Origin: Porphyromonadaceae bacterium FC4
GTDB lineage: Bacteria > Bacteroidota > Bacteroidia > Bacteroidales > Porphyromonadaceae
DNA: 64,000 bases
Direction: 5' to 3'
Assembly (NCBI GenBank): GCA_900120395.1
Contig: LT635552.1
Coordinates: 261,377 to 325,376, forward strand
In this document: in pieces, positions 63,787 through 64,000 of the stretch
How positions within the stretch are numbered: position 1 is the stretch's first letter
Layout: each line of letters begins with the position of its first letter
Made by a program: the position numbers and the translations under genes
The notes under the pieces: generated by a model
The model's input: the letters and a program-made list of their open reading frames with translations, nothing else
Told to the model about the DNA's origin: nothing
Database searches by the model: none

Positions 63787-64000
63787 ATGATGAAAAGAAT
63801 AACGACCGTGGCACTGATCGGTGCTGCACTGCTGACCGCCGGCTGCACACAGCAGCAACGCGACAAAGCAAAGGCGGAGATCCGCGAAGAGATGACAGAG
63901 GCTCGCGAGGAAGTGAACGAGACCCGCCAAGACCTCGGACTTGCGACCAAGTCAGTGGATAAGAAGAACTTTGACTTCAAGGATCACGGCGGAGAGCCCT
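63787..64000 (+). CDS. Small lipoprotein, 3' end outside the window
   Basis: The first 71 codons of a gene that runs off the window. ATG 63787 (MMKRITTV); lipobox LLTAGC with Cys20. The mature part starts with a charged helix likely to be coiled coil (KAKAEIREEMTEAREEVNETRQDLG). No family assigned. Start supported by the signal peptide and the A-rich sequence before it. Confidence 0.75.
   Translation, partial: MMKRITTVALIGAALLTAGCTQQQRDKAKAEIREEMTEAREEVNETRQDLGLATKSVDKKNFDFKDHGGEP

Overview
This window is chromosomal DNA of a member of the Bacteroidota, most likely a Porphyromonas. The evidence is a complete hmuYRSTUV haem operon, a RagA/RagB (SusC/SusD) pair, Bacteroidota-type promoters (TTTG about 20 bases before TAnnTTTG), tight gene packing with ATGA/TGATG junctions, and a fairly GC-rich sequence. 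The species is not certain from this stretch. No rRNA, tRNA, phage, transposase or CRISPR array was recognised.

Layout. 1-1050: end of a TPM-domain/zinc-ribbon membrane protein. 1114-3845 (-): miaB-hemN. 3970-5900 (+): small anchored protein and a CoA-transferase, divergent from miaB. 6009-8003 (-): LTA-synthase-like membrane sulfatase. 8893-19906 (+): an 11-gene run (DivIC/FtsB-like, membrane protein, polyprenol-phosphate glycosyltransferase, dihydroorotase, putative porin, anchored solute-binding protein, DEAD-box helicase, NrnA, DAHP synthase/chorismate mutase, FolB, lipoprotein) with short or negative gaps throughout. 20245-25257 (-): SusC/SusD pair. 25707-28777 (-): OmpA-family protein and a large multi-barrel protein. 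29165-30673 (+): HtrA protease. 31689-36200 (+): DUF5063, exonuclease, RlmI, MltF-like and upp. 36368-37363 (+): class II aldolase. 37983-38834 (-): unknown lipoprotein. 39096-46453 (+): DUF4831 protein, then bioB-A-F-G-C-D, then a glycosyltransferase. 47410-50767 (+): trmB, mrp, nhaA. 50982-53833 (-): tRNA nucleotidyltransferase, GtrB-like glycosyltransferase, GtrA. 54562-63343 (-): hmuV-U-T-S-R-Y. 63787-end (+): start of a small lipoprotein.

How it fits together. The hmu locus should bind haem at the surface (HmuY), import it through a TonB receptor (HmuR) and process it with a membrane-anchored CobN/chelatase-like protein (HmuS), with a proton-channel-like pair (HmuU/HmuV) and a polytopic protein (HmuT). 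The bio locus encodes a whole pimeloyl-ACP-to-biotin route using BioC/BioG. The CoA-transferase and RagAB-like importer suit an amino-acid/peptide fermenter, but that is inference.

The gene-free gaps are not empty. They carry at least three families of structured repeats. One is a doublet hairpin element present eight times and always in the same orientation whatever the flanking genes. The others are GC-rich palindromic modules whose stems vary between copies with compensating changes, indicating that the fold is conserved. These repeats are the least explained part of the window.
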